From NCBI GenBank assembly GCA_017656335.1, contig JACDOA010000005.1, positions 1-64,000 on the forward strand: 64,000 bases of DNA, given 5' to 3'. The notes beneath the pieces are model-generated. The model saw nothing but the letters and a program-made list of their open reading frames with translations. It had not been told where the DNA came from and ran no database searches. Of the stretch, positions 61,380 through 64,000 are shown in pieces (within the stretch, counting starts at the first letter, position 1; the number at the start of each line of letters is the position of its first letter). The translations under genes were made by a program, and so were the position numbers. Source of the DNA: Thermosipho sp. (in: thermotogales) (GTDB lineage: Bacteria; Thermotogota; Thermotogae; Thermotogales; Fervidobacteriaceae).

Positions 61380-62762
61380 TTATAGTTTAAAATTCATATT
61401 TGTTAATTCATGGACATTTTGCCTATTAAGGAATTTTTCTATTATATTTATAATAGATAAAGATTCATTTCTTGTTAAATAATGGCTTTCTAATTCTTTG
61501 GTTCTAATTAACCTAACGAATTCTGCGATTTCATACCTTAAACCATCTCCTTCAAAAGGAAAAACGAATCTTTTAATTGTTTGAGCGTTATCGTTTCTTA
61601 TTTCAAAATATTCTGTTTTCCACCATGGTGATGGAACATATATATATCCATTTGTTCCAGAAACTACCAAACTTCCTTCAGACTTTGCTCCTAAACCAAC
61701 AATTCCAGTTAAAAAACCTTTATCTTTATAGGTAATTACAATAGATGAATAAATATCAATATTTTTACTATTTTCAAATACTGAATAGAAGAATACATCG
61801 TCATAATTTGGTCCGAAAATTTTGATAGCAGGCAAAATAACATATGATGAAAGTTCAGTGATAGATCCTCCATATTGTGTTGGATCAAGTTCTCTAACAT
61901 TTCCTTTTACGAGTTTAGTAAAAGTAGCTGTTAAGGATACTATATTACCTATAATATTTGTTTTTAAAATGTTAATAAGTTTGATAAATCCTGGGCAATA
62001 AGCTGTTTTTATACCTTCAATCAATACTAAATTATTTCTTTGTGCAATTTCAAATAATTCATTTGCTTGAACTTTATTTAAAGTTAAAGGTTTTTCGCAT
62101 AAAACATGTTTGCCATTTAAAAGAGCTTTTTTTGCAAATTCGTAATGTGTATGGTGAGGTGTTGCAATATATACAGCATCAACTTTTTCTAAAAATTCAT
62201 TAAAGTCCAATGAATAAAATAATAATTCATGTTTATTCATAAAATCCTTTAATTTTTTTTCGTTTCTACCATATACGCCTTCGATACTTATTCCACTGAC
62301 ATATTTTGCTTCAGGTATAAACCTATTTGCCATTCTTCCGCTACCGATTATTCCTGTTTTTATTATTCCATACTTACTATTCCTCAATTTTGTACTCGAA
62401 ATTCCTTTTGTCCTATCTAAGTAAACTACTTCACAATATTCTTTTAGATAATCAAATTTTCCTTTCCAGTCAGAACCTATCACAAATACATCTACTTTAT
62501 ATTTTTTGATATCATCAATCTTCTGACCTTCATATTCTTCAACTATTATTTCATTTGCTAATCCTGTTTTTCTAACGTTTTCTATACGTTCTGTCAAAGA
62601 TTGGACAACATTCAATTTACCTCTATTTCTATCGTATTCTTCAGAAGTGACACCAACAATGAGATAGTCACCTAATTCTTTTGCTCTTTTTAATATATTG
62701 TAATGTCCTTCATGAAATAAATCAAAAGTTCCGTAAGTTATTACCCGCTTTTGCTTTTTCAT
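61380..62762 (-). CDS. Cytidylyltransferase-Gfo/Idh/MocA oxidoreductase fusion
   Basis: N-terminal VITYGTFDLFHEGHYNILKRAKELGDYLIVGVT (HxGH); C-terminal KTGIIGSGRMANRFIPE, AVYIATPHHTHYEFAKKALLNGKHVLCEKPLTL. Confidence 0.88.
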   Translation of the reverse strand: MKKQKRVITYGTFDLFHEGHYNILKRAKELGDYLIVGVTSEEYDRNRGKLNVVQSLTERIENVRKTGLANEIIVEEYEGQKIDDIKKYKVDVFVIGSDWKGKFDYLKEYCEVVYLDRTKGISSTKLRNSKYGIIKTGIIGSGRMANRFIPEAKYVSGISIEGVYGRNEKKLKDFMNKHELLFYSLDFNEFLEKVDAVYIATPHHTHYEFAKKALLNGKHVLCEKPLTLNKVQANELFEIAQRNNLVLIEGIKTAYCPGFIKLINILKTNIIGNIVSLTATFTKLVKGNVRELDPTQYGGSITELSSYVILPAIKIFGPNYDDVFFYSVFENSKNIDIYSSIVITYKDKGFLTGIVGLGAKSEGSLVVSGTNGYIYVPSPWWKTEYFEIRNDNAQTIKRFVFPFEGDGLRYEIAEFVRLIRTKELESHYLTRNESLSIINIIEKFLNRQNVHELTNMNFKL

Positions 62763-62916
62763 AAAATAACCCCCACCTTTTGTATAAAATATTGTTTATT
62801 TTTCTAGACTCAACTGATAATTATCGTTTTCAATATTAAAATAGTTTTACATTATTTTCCTAATAATATTATATCAAATGTCGCATGATTTTATTTAGTT
62901 TTTAGATAATATTTCT

Positions 62917-64000
62917 TTAAGAATCTGAATTAGTAGATGCAAGATACAATGCAATCCACAAAATTGGCAAAAATGCAGAATAACCGAAGAAAGATATTGA
63001 AATTGAATAAGAAAACATTGCTTTTGATAGTTCATTACTTTTTCTGGTTTTGATATATAATTTATATAAAAATATTAAGTAAAATGAGAATGTAATTAAT
63101 CCACCTTCTGATAAAATAGTTATAAAAAAACTTTTAGGATCGTAAGGTAAATCAAACCTTATAACATATTTCATTTCTCCAGATACATTAAATCCGAATA
63201 AAGATGTGTAATATTTGTGAAATTTGATAGGGAATTGACCAATTCCAATTCCAAAAATAGGATTCTTTGAAAAAAGATATAAACCAGTATAAGGAACAGA
63301 AAATCTCGTAAATACAGATCCATCGTATTTGGGATTTATGCCATAGTAAAATAAATTATAAATCCTATTTACCATCCAATTTATATAAGGATTTGTTTGA
63401 AGCGGAATATATATTGCTAATAAAATAATTAAAAAAATAATGAGATAATTTATATATTTTTTGTAATATTTTAATTTGCGTCTATAAAAAAGTGTATAAA
63501 TTATGATAGAAATTAGCAATATTAGGAAAGCAGATAGTGAAAGAGTAAAAAAAAGTAAAAGTGATAAGAATATTATCAGTAAATTTTTATGTTTAAATTT
63601 TTTAGTATCAAAGATTACAAAAATAAGAGAAAAAACTAAATATCTTCCGGCCCATGATGGCTCAAAATCTAATAGTATAATTCGAAAACCTCCAGGGGCA
63701 CCACTTGATATAATTTCTTTTATTATAAATCCAAGTCTGAAAAAAGAATTTTTAGTGAGTATATATAAAAGCTGAAAGAATCCTACTATAATATTTATAT
63801 AAATAGACCAGTATATTGCTTTTTTTACTAATTCTACTTTGTTTATATTTCTTAAAGTTGAATAAATAACAAATCCGACTATATATGAAAATAGTCGTTC
63901 AATAGAAAAACGGTTTAATATTGCAAAGGAATAAATAAAAGTTAAAAAAATAAAAGTAAAGAAGTATTTATCGAATTTTAAAGTATTTTTTTCAACAATT
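62917..64000 (-). CDS. O-antigen ligase/polymerase-like membrane protein, 5' end beyond window
   Basis: Frame is open from 64000 to 62917; repeated TM segments; NPIFGIGIGQFPIKFHKYY motif typical of Wzy_C/O-antigen ligase family. Confidence 0.75.
   Translation of the reverse strand, partial: IVEKNTLKFDKYFFTFIFLTFIYSFAILNRFSIERLFSYIVGFVIYSTLRNINKVELVKKAIYWSIYINIIVGFFQLLYILTKNSFFRLGFIIKEIISSGAPGGFRIILLDFEPSWAGRYLVFSLIFVIFDTKKFKHKNLLIIFLSLLLFFTLSLSAFLILLISIIIYTLFYRRKLKYYKKYINYLIIFLIILLAIYIPLQTNPYINWMVNRIYNLFYYGINPKYDGSVFTRFSVPYTGLYLFSKNPIFGIGIGQFPIKFHKYYTSLFGFNVSGEMKYVIRFDLPYDPKSFFITILSEGGLITFSFYLIFLYKLYIKTRKSNELSKAMFSYSISISFFGYSAFLPILWIALYLASTNSDS

Overview
AT-rich 64 kb bacterial window. Gene content and codon style suggest a Thermotogales (Thermosipho-like) genome; that taxon call is inference only. 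From left to right: (i) a SmtB/ArsR plus P-type metal-ATPase module; (ii) an accessory region with decayed IS3, IS256 and IS21 elements and archaeal-type (DUF234) ATPases; (iii) a defense-island-like stretch from about 9.4 to 47.7 kb, almost all on the minus strand. It contains RloA/RloB with a HEPN-like neighbour, a Gabija-like GajA/GajB pair with a small Cys-rich third gene, a HEPN-like protein, a reverse transcriptase-nitrilase fusion (DRT type 1-like), a HEPN-motif orphan, a Rad50-like zinc-hook ATPase with a metallophosphoesterase, a HigB-HigA-SecB-like toxin-antitoxin-chaperone operon, Kiwa (KwaA/KwaB), and a frameshifted SIR2-like plus dGTPase pair; (iv) a surface-polysaccharide cluster (flippase, pyruvyltransferase, glycosyltransferases, rmlBDCA, polymerase) carrying IS3 and IS110 remnants. 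The most interesting items are: a perfect A_AAA_AAG heptamer that exactly joins the two frames of the TAC toxin gene; a 17-bp hairpin upstream of the RT-nitrilase gene that is fully paired only as minus-strand RNA; helically phased TTGTCGA/CTCGCTAA repeat arrays bracketing an ATPase gene; and a Rad50/Mre11-like operon in a defense context. No CRISPR array, rRNA or tRNA was recognised. All family calls come from reading motifs; no searches were run.
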